DNA of 64,000 bases from Acidimicrobiia bacterium (lineage in GTDB: Bacteria > Actinomycetota > Acidimicrobiia > IMCC26256 > JAOSJM01). Position numbers and translations under genes: made by a program. Every line of letters begins with the position of its first letter. The stretch's first letter is position 1. This document shows, piece by piece, positions 46,316 to 55,093 of this stretch. The stretch spans positions 1 through 64,000 of the forward strand of contig JAOSJM010000009.1 of NCBI GenBank assembly GCA_027494165.1. Reading direction: 5' to 3'. The notes beneath the pieces were generated by a model, which was not told where the DNA came from, searched no databases, and worked only from the letters and a program-made list of their open reading frames with translations.

Positions 46316-46380
46316 GCCTTCCCTCCTTGCCTCGCGGCGCGGACGCGGCGCCGCCGTCGCAGAAAGTCATAACACACAGG

Positions 46381-46394
46381 AGTGAGCACTTGCT
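46381..46394. promoter_or_regulatory. TetR-type 14-bp box F
   Basis: AGTGAGCACTTGCT, 13 of 14 consensus positions, in the promoter of the LivK operon (minus strand) and about 100 bases upstream of the small membrane protein gene (plus strand). Confidence 0.55.
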
Positions 46395-46492
46395 ACCCTC
46401 ATGGCGCGGGTCGCCGCCTCGTCGCAACGACGCGCCGCACGCGGCTCCGACCGTCGCGCCAGGATGGGCCCCTGACCGCAGGGAGGAGCGCG

Positions 46493-46732
46493 ATGCGCTC
46501 ACGTCGATGGGACGAGCTCGCACCAGCCTCGAAGGTGGCGGTGATGCTCCTGGCCTCCGTCCATCTGTCCCTGGCGGTGAGCGCCTGGGCCGACCTCGCG
46601 ACCCGACCCGGCGGGCAGCTGAGGGACCCCGAGCGCACCTGGGCCCTCGTGATCGCGGTGCCCTTCGTCGGCCCGGTGCTCTACTTCGTCGGGAACCGCC
46701 GGGGGAGCGCGCCTCCCGTCGGGACCGGCTGA
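46493..46732 (+). CDS. PLDc_N-family small membrane protein
   Basis: 79 residues with two membrane helices (VAVMLLASVHLSLAVSAW and WALVIAVPFVGPVLYFVGNRR). The second, ending in a W...PFVGPVLYFV pattern with a basic tail, matches the phospholipase D N-terminal-type domain found in small two-helix actinobacterial membrane proteins. ATG 46493 has GGGAGGAGCGCG upstream. It stands alone between the LivK promoter and the convergent DUF2254 gene. Function unknown. Confidence 0.65.
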   Translation: MRSRRWDELAPASKVAVMLLASVHLSLAVSAWADLATRPGGQLRDPERTWALVIAVPFVGPVLYFVGNRRGSAPPVGTG

Positions 46733-46787
46733 CCGAGCGGAGTGGCGTCGCGTCGACTCGATCGCCGCCAGCCAGGGTTCGGCGGCG

Positions 46788-48089
46788 TCACTCCGGGGCG
46801 AAGCGCTTGGCGTACGCCTCCCGGACCTGCTCGACGTCGCCCTCCGGGAGCGACGCCAGCGAGGCCCCCCGCACCACCTCGGCGGCCTGGCGGAGCAGCG
46901 GATCGCAGAGCGCGTCGCGACCGTCGGCCCGCAGCGCCTCGACGAGCAGGCTCAACGCCTCGAGCAGGTAGATGCACACGGCGGGCTTGTCCGCCGCGGC
47001 CAGCCGGACCTCGTCGAAGGCCAGGCCGACGAGCTCGTCGGGCCGGGAGGCTTCGGTGATCAGCAGCCGCCGGCCGTCCTCGCCCGGGACGGTCCGGACC
47101 TCGGGGGCCTCGAGCAGCTCCCGCAGGACGGCCGCCGCGTGGAAGATCGCGTCCTGCGCGGTGGTCGGGTCGTTCACACCGGGCGAGAGCGCCCGCAGCG
47201 CGACGTCCACGATCTGGCGGAGGCCGTAGCTGGCGTCCTGCTGCATCGTGCGCGTGTCACCCACGTCGACCGCGGCCCGGGCCCGGCGGGCGACCTCCTC
47301 GCGCTCGGCAGGCGGGGGCGGAGGCCAGACGGTGCAGAGCGGGGTGCCGGCGATCGCGTAGCGGCCCGGAACGGAGTGCAGCGTCACGAGCCCTCCCGGG
47401 CCGACGAGGCGCAGCAACCCCTCGGGGTCGACCTGCTGGATCCAGCCGTTGGCCCCGAACCTCACGACGAACCCGTGCCCGTCCGTCGTGACGGGAGCGG
47501 CTTCGGGCTCGCTCGGCTCCGCCTCCGCGGGGAGCCGGCGGAGGGTGCCCCTCGTGATCCCCTGGAGGATCTCGCTGACGTCCATCCGGTGGGCGGCGTG
47601 GTTGATGAACGCCACGACGGCGAGGACGGTCGCGATGCCCAGCACGACGGCGATGCCGACCGAGACGTGGGGGATGACGGGGTCTCCGCCGGCCTCCACG
47701 CTTCCCCGCACCGCTCGCAGGACGAGGAGGCAGTACGTGAAGGTGCCGACGACGACGCCCATCACCTGCTTGTTGAACGGGTCGCGGAACAGGCCGTGGA
47801 CGACCCGGGGCGAGTACTGGCTCGAGGCGAGCTGGAAGACGAGGAGCGCCACGGAGAACGCGATGCCGGCGAAGGTGAGCGTGGCGCTCGCGACGGTGCT
47901 GAGGACGGAGCGCGCGCCCTCGACCGTCGTGGTGAGCCGGAAGGGCAGCTCGGTGCGGTCGTCGAAGAGGGAGCGGTCCGCGGTGACGGTGAGCTCCGAG
48001 ACCAGGACCGCGCCGAGCACGTAGACCATCGGGACGAAGAACAGGCTTCCCCGCAGCCGTTCGACGAGGGTCGCCCACCGGTGCCCCAC
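46788..48089 (-). CDS. DUF2254 membrane protein
   Basis: 433 residues. The N-terminal LRGSLFFVPMVYVLGAVLVSELTV, a helix pair near residues 60-130 (STVASATLTFAGIAFSVALLVFQLASSQYSPRVV), the GVVVGTFTYCLLVLRAV helix and the C-terminal soluble part with GVNDPTTAQDAIF are characteristic of DUF2254. Four to five membrane helices, then about 270 cytoplasmic residues. GTG start. A role in ion transport has been suggested for some members; here nothing in the context tells more. Confidence 0.75.
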   Translation of the reverse strand: MGHRWATLVERLRGSLFFVPMVYVLGAVLVSELTVTADRSLFDDRTELPFRLTTTVEGARSVLSTVASATLTFAGIAFSVALLVFQLASSQYSPRVVHGLFRDPFNKQVMGVVVGTFTYCLLVLRAVRGSVEAGGDPVIPHVSVGIAVVLGIATVLAVVAFINHAAHRMDVSEILQGITRGTLRRLPAEAEPSEPEAAPVTTDGHGFVVRFGANGWIQQVDPEGLLRLVGPGGLVTLHSVPGRYAIAGTPLCTVWPPPPPAEREEVARRARAAVDVGDTRTMQQDASYGLRQIVDVALRALSPGVNDPTTAQDAIFHAAAVLRELLEAPEVRTVPGEDGRRLLITEASRPDELVGLAFDEVRLAAADKPAVCIYLLEALSLLVEALRADGRDALCDPLLRQAAEVVRGASLASLPEGDVEQVREAYAKRFAPE

Positions 48090-48216
48090 GACCAGCAGTC
48101 TCGCAACCGGCGGTGGGATTGTCAGCGCAGGGCGCGCCGGTCCGGACCGGGCAGCGGTGACCGCCCCGAACCTGACCTAGAGTCCGGGGGCGGCGAACCG
48201 CGAGCGGGAGATCCAC

Positions 48217-49164
48217 ATGACGGCAGCCGACGGCGCCCGGGCCCCCGACGACTACGACGAGTTCGGGCTGCTCCACGAGAACGCGGACGAGTGCGGCCTC
48301 ACCCTCGACCCCGACCTCGTGCTCGAGCGGGGGTTCCTCGAGGTGGAGCCCGGCCGGCGACTCTCGTACATCCGGTGGGGCACGGCCGAGCCGGAGCTGG
48401 TGCTCCTCCACGGCGGAGGGCAGAACGCGCACACGTGGGACTCCGTGGCGCTGGCCCTGGGGCGGCCGGCGATCGCCGTCGACCTCCCCGGCCACGGTCA
48501 CTCCTTCCGGCGCGCCGACCGCGACTACGGGCCCTGGCGGAACGCCGCCGCGCTCGAGGTCGCGCTCCCGCGACTCGCCCCCGAGGGCGCCGTCGTCGTC
48601 GGGATGTCGCTCGGCGGCGTCACCGCGATCCACCTGGCGGCGAAGCGCCCCGACCTGTGCCGGCGGGCCGTCGTCGTCGACGTGACCCCGCAGGTGAACG
48701 CCCCGGGCCGCTCGATGACCACCCAGGAGCGCGGCTCCGTCGCGCTCATCGCCGGCCCGCCCGAGTACGAGTCCCTGGAGGAGATGGTCGACGCCGCCGT
48801 CGCCCTCAACCCGAGCCGGCCGGCGTCGGCCGTTCGCCGGGGAGTCCGCCACAACGCCCTCCGGGACGCCGACGGCCGGTGGAGGTGGCGCTACGACCTC
48901 TTCGGGCCGCTCCCGGAGGGCACGACGAGGGACCTGTGGGACTTCACGCCGCTGTGGGACGACGTGAGCTCCATCCGCGTGCCCGCGATGCTCGTGCGCG
49001 GCGGCCTGTCGCGCTTCGTGCTCGACGAGGACGCGGCCGAGATGCGGCGCCGCCTGCCGGACCTGCGGGTCGAGGTCGTCGACGGCGCGGGGCACGCGGT
49101 CCAGAGCGACCGGCCGCTCGAGCTCGCCCGCCTGATCGAGGACTTCGCCTTCGCCGGCACCTGA
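48217..49164 (+). CDS. alpha/beta hydrolase
   Basis: 315 residues. LVLLHGGGQNAHTW is the oxyanion loop, IAVDLPGHGHSFR follows, the nucleophile elbow is VVVGMSLGGVTAIHLA (Ser near residue 130), the acid lies in VPAMLVRGGLSRFV and the base in VDGAGHAVQSDRP. An ATG start with a GAGCGGGAG stretch upstream. The next gene on the same strand is the second Liv importer, 131 bases on. It might cleave an ester or acylated substrate that the importer then carries, but no operon link is shown. Confidence 0.78.
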   Translation: MTAADGARAPDDYDEFGLLHENADECGLTLDPDLVLERGFLEVEPGRRLSYIRWGTAEPELVLLHGGGQNAHTWDSVALALGRPAIAVDLPGHGHSFRRADRDYGPWRNAAALEVALPRLAPEGAVVVGMSLGGVTAIHLAAKRPDLCRRAVVVDVTPQVNAPGRSMTTQERGSVALIAGPPEYESLEEMVDAAVALNPSRPASAVRRGVRHNALRDADGRWRWRYDLFGPLPEGTTRDLWDFTPLWDDVSSIRVPAMLVRGGLSRFVLDEDAAEMRRRLPDLRVEVVDGAGHAVQSDRPLELARLIEDFAFAGT

Positions 49165-49295
49165 CCGCCGGGGCCACCCCGAAGCGGGGGCGCGTCGAAG
49201 CCGATCGGGTTACAGTGCCCTCAATCGTCGGGCGAGCACCGGGGATCGCCGATGGACGTCGCCATGGCCGGGCACCACCGGTGGGCAGGGCGAGC

Positions 49296-52054
49296 ATGAC
49301 GGACCACCTCGACTTCGTCCTGCTCGGGCTCGGCAACGGCGCCGTCTACGCCGCCCTCGCCATGGCGCTGGTGGTGACCTACCGGAGCTCGGGCGTCCTC
49401 AACTTCGGCACCGGAGCGCTCTCGCTCCACGCCGCGTACACGTACGCGTTCCTGCGCCAGGGTGAGCTCCTCGTCCCCATCCCCGGCCTGCCCGAGACCG
49501 TCGACCTCGGCGACCCCGTCGGGCTCTGGCCGGCGATCGCGATCACCCTGGCCATCGAGGCGCTCCTCGGAGTGCTGCTCTACGTCGCCGTGTTCCGGCC
49601 CCTCCGCAACCACCTCGCCGTCGCCAAGGCCGTCGCCTCGATCGGGATCATGGTGGTCCTCACGGCCGTCGTGAACCACCAGGTCGGAGGCGACCCCGTG
49701 ATCGTCGATCCCATCTTCCCGCGCGAGACGTGGATGCTCGGCGACCTCCGGATCCTCAGCGACCGCATCTGGTTCGTCGCCACGATCGTGGGCATCGCCC
49801 TGCTCCTGGGCGCCGTGTACCGCTTCACCCGCTTCGGGATCGCCACCCGGGCGACGGCGGAGACCGAGGTGGGCGCGTTCGTGAGCGGCCTGTCGCCGGA
49901 CCGCATCGCCCTCGTCAACTGGATGATCGGCGCGATGGTCGCCGGCATCGCCGGCGTCCTCATCGCCCCGCTCGTCCCGCTGCGGCCCGGGACCTACACC
50001 CTCTTCATCGTGCCGGCCCTCGCCGCCGCCGTGCTGGGGCGGTTCTCCGCCCTGGCGCCGGCCGTGCTCGGCGGGCTCCTCATCGGCGCGCTGCAGTCCG
50101 AGGCGGTCTTCCTGCAGAACAACTACAGCTGGTTCCCCAGCAGCGGCGTCGCCGAGCTCATCCCCCTCGTCGTGGTCCTGACCGTGCTCGTGGTCCGGGG
50201 GCGCCCGCTCCCGACCCGCGGGATGCTCCTCGAGCAGACCCTCGGCCGGGCCCCGCGACCCCGATCGCTCCGGCTCCCGCTCGCCGTCGGTCTGCCGATC
50301 GGCGCCGTGGCGATGTTCGCGTTGGACGACAGCCTCCGCAGCGCGCTGATGGTGACCTGCATCTCCGGGGTCATCGCCCTGTCGCTGGTCGTCGTGACCG
50401 GGTACGTCGGGCAGATCTCGCTCGCCCAGCTCACGCTCGCGGGTGCCGCCGCGTTCCTGCTGAGCACGCTCACCGACGGTTGGGGGATCCCGTTCCCGAT
50501 CGCGCCCGTCCTGGCGTCGCTCGGCGCCGCGGTCATCGGCGTCGTGGTCGGCCTTCCGGCCCTGCGCATCCGGGGATGCTCGTCGCCGTCGTCACCCTGA
50601 CCCTCGCCGTCGCCCTCGAGGCGGTCTGGTTCCGCAACAACGACCTCAACGGGGGCACCGACGGAGCCCCCGTCGCCAACCCCGAGCTCTTCGGCCTGGA
50701 CCTCGGCATCGGGACGGGCAAGGCGTTCCCGCGCCCGGCCTTCGGCCTCCTCTGCCTGGTGACGCTCGCCGCCGTGGCGTTCGGGGTCGCCAGGCTCAGG
50801 TCCAGCCGCCTGGGGTCGGCCATGCTGGCCGTGAAGGCCAACGAGCGGTCGGCGGCGGCGGCGGGGATCAGCGTCGTGCGCATCAAGCTCGTGGGCTTCG
50901 GCATCGCCTCGTTCGTCGCCGGGCTCGGCGGCTGCCTCCTCGCCTACAAGCAGACGAACGTGACGTTCGTGTCCTTCAGCGCCCTCGTGGGCATCTCGTT
51001 CTTCGCCACGTCCTTCCTCGCCGGGATCACGTCGGTGCTCGGCGGGATCGTGGCCGGCGTCATCGCGCTCGACGGGTTGTTCTACGTGTTCGTCAACCGC
51101 AGCGTCGACGTCGGGGAGTGGTACGGCATCCTCAGCGGCATCGGTCTCGTCGTCGCCGTCATCCAGAACCCCGACGGTCTCGTGGGCCCCGTCCACGAGA
51201 AGCTCGGGAGGCGGCGGCAGGCCCGGCTCGCCGGCGAGGTACCGGTCGTCCTCGCGCCCGCCACCACCGGACCGCGGCCGGTGGCCGCCGCGACGGTCGC
51301 GACCGGCTCCTCCCCCGGCGGGCAGGCCCCGGAACCCGTCCTCTCCGCCCGGGCGCTGGGCGTGAGCTACGGCGGCGTCGTCGCGCTCGACGACGTCTCG
51401 ATCGACGTGCTGCCGGGCGGGATCGTCGGGATCATCGGGCCCAACGGGGCCGGCAAGACGACGATGATGGACGCGGTGTGCGGGTTCACCCGCTACGTGG
51501 GCTCCGTGAGCCTCGGCGGCCGATCGCTCGACGGGCTGCCCCCTCACCAGCGCGCTCGCCTCGGGCTGGCCCGGACCTTCCAGGGCCTGGACCTGTACGA
51601 GGACCTCACCGTCGAGGAGAACGTGATGGTCGGGCAGCACATCGCCCACCGGAACGCACCCGCCATCGACGACCTGTTGGGGTCCCTCGGGTTGGGCGAG
51701 CTGCGCTCGCGTGACGTCCGGAAGCTCTCCCGCGGGCACCGCCAGCTCGTGTCGGTCGGTCGGGCCCTGGCGAGCGGCCCGCGAGTCCTCCTGCTCGACG
51801 AGCTCGCGGCCGGACTCGACACGACCGAGAGCCTGTGGCTGGCGGACCGGCTCCGCACCGTGCGCGACGGCGGCGTGACGATCGTGCTCGTCGACCACGA
51901 CATGCACTTCGTGCTCGGGCTCTGCGACGCGATCCACGTCCTCGACTTCGGTGCGCAGATCGCGTCCGGCACCCCCGAGGAGATCCGGACGAACCCGGAG
52001 GTCGCGGCGGCCTACCTGGGGTCGACCCACGCCGAGGAGATCCTGGCGACATGA
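49296..52054 (+). CDS. fused LivH-LivM-LivG importer protein (one frameshift)
   Basis: About 919 residues joining three Liv functions. Residues 1-310 are LivH-like (LLGLGNGAVYAALAMALVVTYRSSGVLNFGTGALSL). Residues about 335-650 are LivM-like (GYVGQISLAQLTLAGAAAFLLS, AMLAVKANERSAAAAGISVV, SFVAGLGGCLLAYKQTNVTF). From residue 680 a complete LivG ATPase follows: IIGPNGAGKTTMMDAV, LARTFQGLDLYEDLTVEENVM, KLSRGHRQLVSVGRALA, VLLLDELAAGLDT and VLVDHDMHF. A G is missing near 50575 in LRIRG-MLVAVV. ATG 49296 has GGGCAGGGCGAG upstream. No substrate-binding gene lies nearby; the LivK at 45047 or an unlinked one could serve. The LivF gene is coupled downstream. Confidence 0.78.
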
Positions 52055-52809
52055 CGGCCGGACCGGCACTGGCCTGCTCCGGCCTCTCGGCCGGCTACGA
52101 GCGGGTCGTCGTCGCCCGCGACGTCGACCTGACGGTCGACCGCGGGCAGATCCTCGCCGTCCTCGGACCGAACGGGGCCGGCAAGACGACGTTGCTGCTG
52201 ACCATCGCCGGGTTCCTCCAGCCGATGGGCGGCTCGATCAGCCTGGACGGCCGGCCGGTGAAGGCCGGCTCACCGCGACGGATGAACGCCGCGGGCGTGG
52301 TGCTCGTCCCCGACTCACGGGCCCTGTTCACCCGCCTCACCGCCGTCCAGAACCTCGAGCTGGCGGCCAGGCGGGGCGGGGCCTCCGTCGACGAGGTCCT
52401 CGACCTCTTCCCGGCGCTCCGACGCCGGGCCAGGATCCCCACCGGGATGCTGTCGGGCGGTGAGCAGCAGATGCTGGCCGTCGCCCGGGCCCTCGTGCAG
52501 GGACCCCGCGTGCTCCTGATCGACGAGATGAGCATGGGCCTCGCCCCGACCATCGTGCGATCGCTGATGCCCATGATCCGCCGCGTCGCCGACGAGACCC
52601 GCGCGGCCGTCGTCCTCGTCGAGCAGCACGTCCACCTGGCGCTCAGGATCGCCGACACGGCGATGGTGCTGGTGCACGGCGAGGTGGGCGTCAGCGGGTC
52701 GGCGTCGCGGCTCCGGGCCGATCCCGAGGCGCTCGAGGCGGCCTACCTCGGTACCCACGTGGGCGTCGACCGGGCCCGGACCGGGACGCCGGAGCAGCCG
52801 ACCGTCTGA
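52051..52809 (+). CDS. livF: Liv-type ABC importer ATPase (LivF-like), second system
   Basis: 252 residues. Walker A VLGPNGAGKTTLLLTIAGF, signature MLSGGEQQMLAVARALV, Walker B VLLIDEMSMGLAPTIV and VVLVEQHVHLALRIAD. The ATG overlaps the end of the fused LivHMG gene by four bases (ATGA). It pairs with the fused LivG ATPase. Downstream is a 159-base gap to the GntR gene. Confidence 0.88.
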   Translation: MTAGPALACSGLSAGYERVVVARDVDLTVDRGQILAVLGPNGAGKTTLLLTIAGFLQPMGGSISLDGRPVKAGSPRRMNAAGVVLVPDSRALFTRLTAVQNLELAARRGGASVDEVLDLFPALRRRARIPTGMLSGGEQQMLAVARALVQGPRVLLIDEMSMGLAPTIVRSLMPMIRRVADETRAAVVLVEQHVHLALRIADTAMVLVHGEVGVSGSASRLRADPEALEAAYLGTHVGVDRARTGTPEQPTV

Positions 52810-52968
52810 GGGCTTCCGCCGATCGAGGATGCCCATGTGCTCCCGGACCGCCCGTGCGCGCGTTCCCGGGGTAGGCGGGGCCGGGCGCCGCGCCGTTGCC
52901 CCCGCACCCGCCCGAGCCGGAATGAGTGCACGGTGTTCCGGCGTTGGGTCGGTGGTATGGGGAGGCCG

Positions 52969-54479
52969 ATGGTCCGGGAGCCGGCTCGCGACGGATACGC
53001 TCCCACCACGATGGGCGCGCGCGCCGGGACCGGACGGACCCCAGCTCCTGACGAGGGATCGAGACGCGACGCGTCACCCGCTCCCGCTCCCCGCGCCCGC
53101 CCCGGGCGACCGAACCAGTCGAAGCTCGCCGCGGTGATCGCCGACCGGATCATCGCCGACATCGGCGAGCTCGGCTGGCCCGAGGGTCAGGTCGTCGGCT
53201 CCGAGCCGGAGCTCCTCGACCGCTACGGCGTCAGCCGGGCCGTCTTCCGGGAGGCGGTCCGCCTCGTCGAGCACCAGCAGGTCGCCCGGATGCGTCGAGG
53301 GCCCGGTGGTGGCCTGGTCGTCACGGCGCCGTCCGTCGACTCGGTCGCCGACGCGGTCTCGGTGTACCTCTACTACGTCGGCGCCGAGATCGACGACGTC
53401 TACGAGGCTCGGCTCGCGCTCGAGGAGGCCGCGGCCGACTTTGCGCCTACGCGTCTCGAGGAGCGTCACATCGACGCGCTGCGCTCCGTCGTCGAGCGCG
53501 AGCGCAGCGGCGCGATCGCCGACCACCGCGAGCTGCACAGCCTCGTCGCCTCCATCACCGGGAACCCGGCGCTCGAGCTCTTCGTCGACCTGCTCAACCG
53601 GGTCATGATGCTGTACCTGACACCGACGGCCCAGGTCACCGCGGAGACCCTCTCCCGGTCGGCCACGGCCCACGCCGCCATCGTCGACGCCATCCTGGCC
53701 GGGGACCCGGGCCTGGCCCGGCACCGCATGCGCGTCCACCTCCAGGCCGAGGCCGAGTACCTGCGCGCCCGGCGGCCGTCGAGGCGGCGCCTCGCCCAGG
53801 CGGTCGCGCGGAGCGACAAGCGGGCCGAGGACATCGCCGCGCAGCTCTTCCGGCAGGTGACGGAAGCGGGCTGGCCCGTCGGGCAGTTCCTCGGCTCCGA
53901 GGCCGAGCTCATGGAGCGCTACGACGTGAGCCGAGCCGTCCTCCGTGAGGCCGTGCGACTCCTCGAGCACCACCAGATCGCACGGATGCGGCGCGGCCCG
54001 GGGGGCGGGCTCTTCGTCGCCGAGCCCGGAGTCGAGGCCGTGACCGACGCCGTGGCCCTCCAGATCGGCCGCCGGGGGATCGAGCCACGGCACCTCTTCG
54101 AGGTGCGGAGGACCGTCGAGATGACCGTCCTCAACCGGGTCATGTCCCGCCTCGACGACGACGGTGTGGCGCAGCTCGAGGAGGCGCTCGCGGCCGAGCG
54201 CTCGGCCACCCGGGCCGAGTTCCCCGTCGTCGGCCACGACCTCCACGGCGTGCTCGCCCGCGCCGCCGGGAACCCCGTCCTCGAGCTGCTGACGCTCGTG
54301 CTCCTGCGCATCACCCGCTTCCGCTCCGCCGTGCCCCCGGAGCCCCGGACCCGCTCCCCCGCGAGGACGTGACGCGCGCCCACGAGCGGATCGTGGAGGC
54401 GCTCGTCGAGCACGACAGCGAGCTCGTCCGCCATCGGATGAGCCGACACCTCGACAGCCTCGTCCACTGGACGCGCTGA
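52969..54479 (+). CDS. tandem FadR-type GntR regulator (one frameshift near the end)
   Basis: About 503 residues with two complete GntR-FCD units. Unit 1: a winged helix at residues about 45-115 (GSEPELLDRYGVSRAVFREAVRLVEHQQVARMRRGPGGGLVV) and an FCD domain. Unit 2 from about residue 285: GSEAELMERYDVSRAVLREAVRLLEHHQIARMRRGPGGGLFV and a second FCD. The first 40 residues are a basic, Pro-rich extension. The current frame stops at 54370, but RAHERIVEALVEHDSELVRHRMSRHLDSLVHW follows in another frame to TGA 54477-54479, the expected FCD end; one base is probably missing near 54330-54360. ATG 52969 has GGGGAGG upstream. The regulator may bind the boxes near 55076. Confidence 0.75.
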
Positions 54480-54544
54480 ACGACCGGCGGTCGGTCGGTC
54501 GGCGGTCCCGGTGGAGACCGTCTCGACCGGTACCGGCCGACTCC

Positions 54545-54952
54545 TCAGGGATGCAACCCGGCCCGCCGAGCCACGTGTCGGAGGCCGCGGTCGTGGGGGT
54601 TGCCGGCCAGGTACGGCGGGACGGCGACGACTTCGGCCCCGACAGGCATGTCCTCGGGCCGGTCGTCGACGAACACGGCGTACGCGTGGTCCTCCAGGAA
54701 CCCATGGGTCACGTAGCGCCCCGCCTCGTCGCGGACGTCCTTGTCGTGGAAGCCGTGGAAGAACCGGGCGACCCCCTGCTCCTCGGCGCGCCGGCGCGCG
54801 TACGTCGCGCCGCCCGCGCTCCAGAGAAGCACCCGGGCCCCGCGGCGCCGGAGGTGCGCGAGGAGCTCGACGGCCCCGGGTCGCAGCGAGGTCCCGGTGA
54901 GGGAGTCGACGAGGCAGCCGTCGACGTCGAACACCCAGACCGGAACGCTCAC
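54545..54952 (-). CDS. HAD-superfamily hydrolase
   Basis: 135 residues, short. VWVFDVDGCLVDSLTGTSL holds the nucleophile Asp9 and Asp11 (DxD), LLWSAGGATYARRRAEE is motif II, and AVFVDDRPEDMPV is motif IV; there is a short helix cap between. Likely a phosphatase or nucleotidase-type small HAD. GTG 54952 has GGGAGGTCC upstream. It is divergent from the acyl-CoA ligase. A GGATACTGTTC stretch upstream (minus strand 55026-55014) resembles the other GntR-type boxes. Confidence 0.65.
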   Translation of the reverse strand: MSVPVWVFDVDGCLVDSLTGTSLRPGAVELLAHLRRRGARVLLWSAGGATYARRRAEEQGVARFFHGFHDKDVRDEAGRYVTHGFLEDHAYAVFVDDRPEDMPVGAEVVAVPPYLAGNPHDRGLRHVARRAGLHP

Positions 54953-55024
54953 GCGCGGACCTCCCGTGCTCGACCCGACCGCGCCCCTGACGGCCGGCGG
55001 CGCGCTCGCCGGAGAGAACAGTAT

Positions 55025-55043
55025 CCGGATCCTCACGATCCGG
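55025..55043. repeat. perfect inverted repeat between divergent genes
   Basis: CCGGATC at 55025-55031 and GATCCGG at 55037-55043 flank the 5-base centre CTCAC. It sits between the HAD and ligase promoters and may be an operator. It is not placed as a terminator because both genes start here. Confidence 0.35.
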
Positions 55044-55071
55044 GACCGACCGCATGGGGTGGCCCCGAAGG

Positions 55072-55093
55072 GGGAATGGTATACTCTATTCCC
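55072..55093. promoter_or_regulatory. GntR-type operator overlapping a -10 element for a leaderless gene
   Basis: GGGAAT and ATTCCC flank a centre GGTATACTCT at 55078-55087. TATACT at 55080-55085 is a perfect -10 element and ends eight bases before GTG 55094, where a leaderless transcript would start. The GTATAC core fits the published FadR-subfamily half-site rule (yGTm-kACr). The tandem GntR gene lies 600 bases upstream. Confidence 0.5.

Noticed and set aside
47139..49164. Long plus-strand open frame antisense to the DUF2254 gene and running into the second Liv gene
   Set aside because: Only the part from ATG 49296 has family features; the rest is an antisense shadow.
55076..55093. ATG 55076 as the start of the third acyl-CoA ligase
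   Set aside because: It would put the start codon inside the -10 element TATACT; GTG 55094 fits a leaderless start better.
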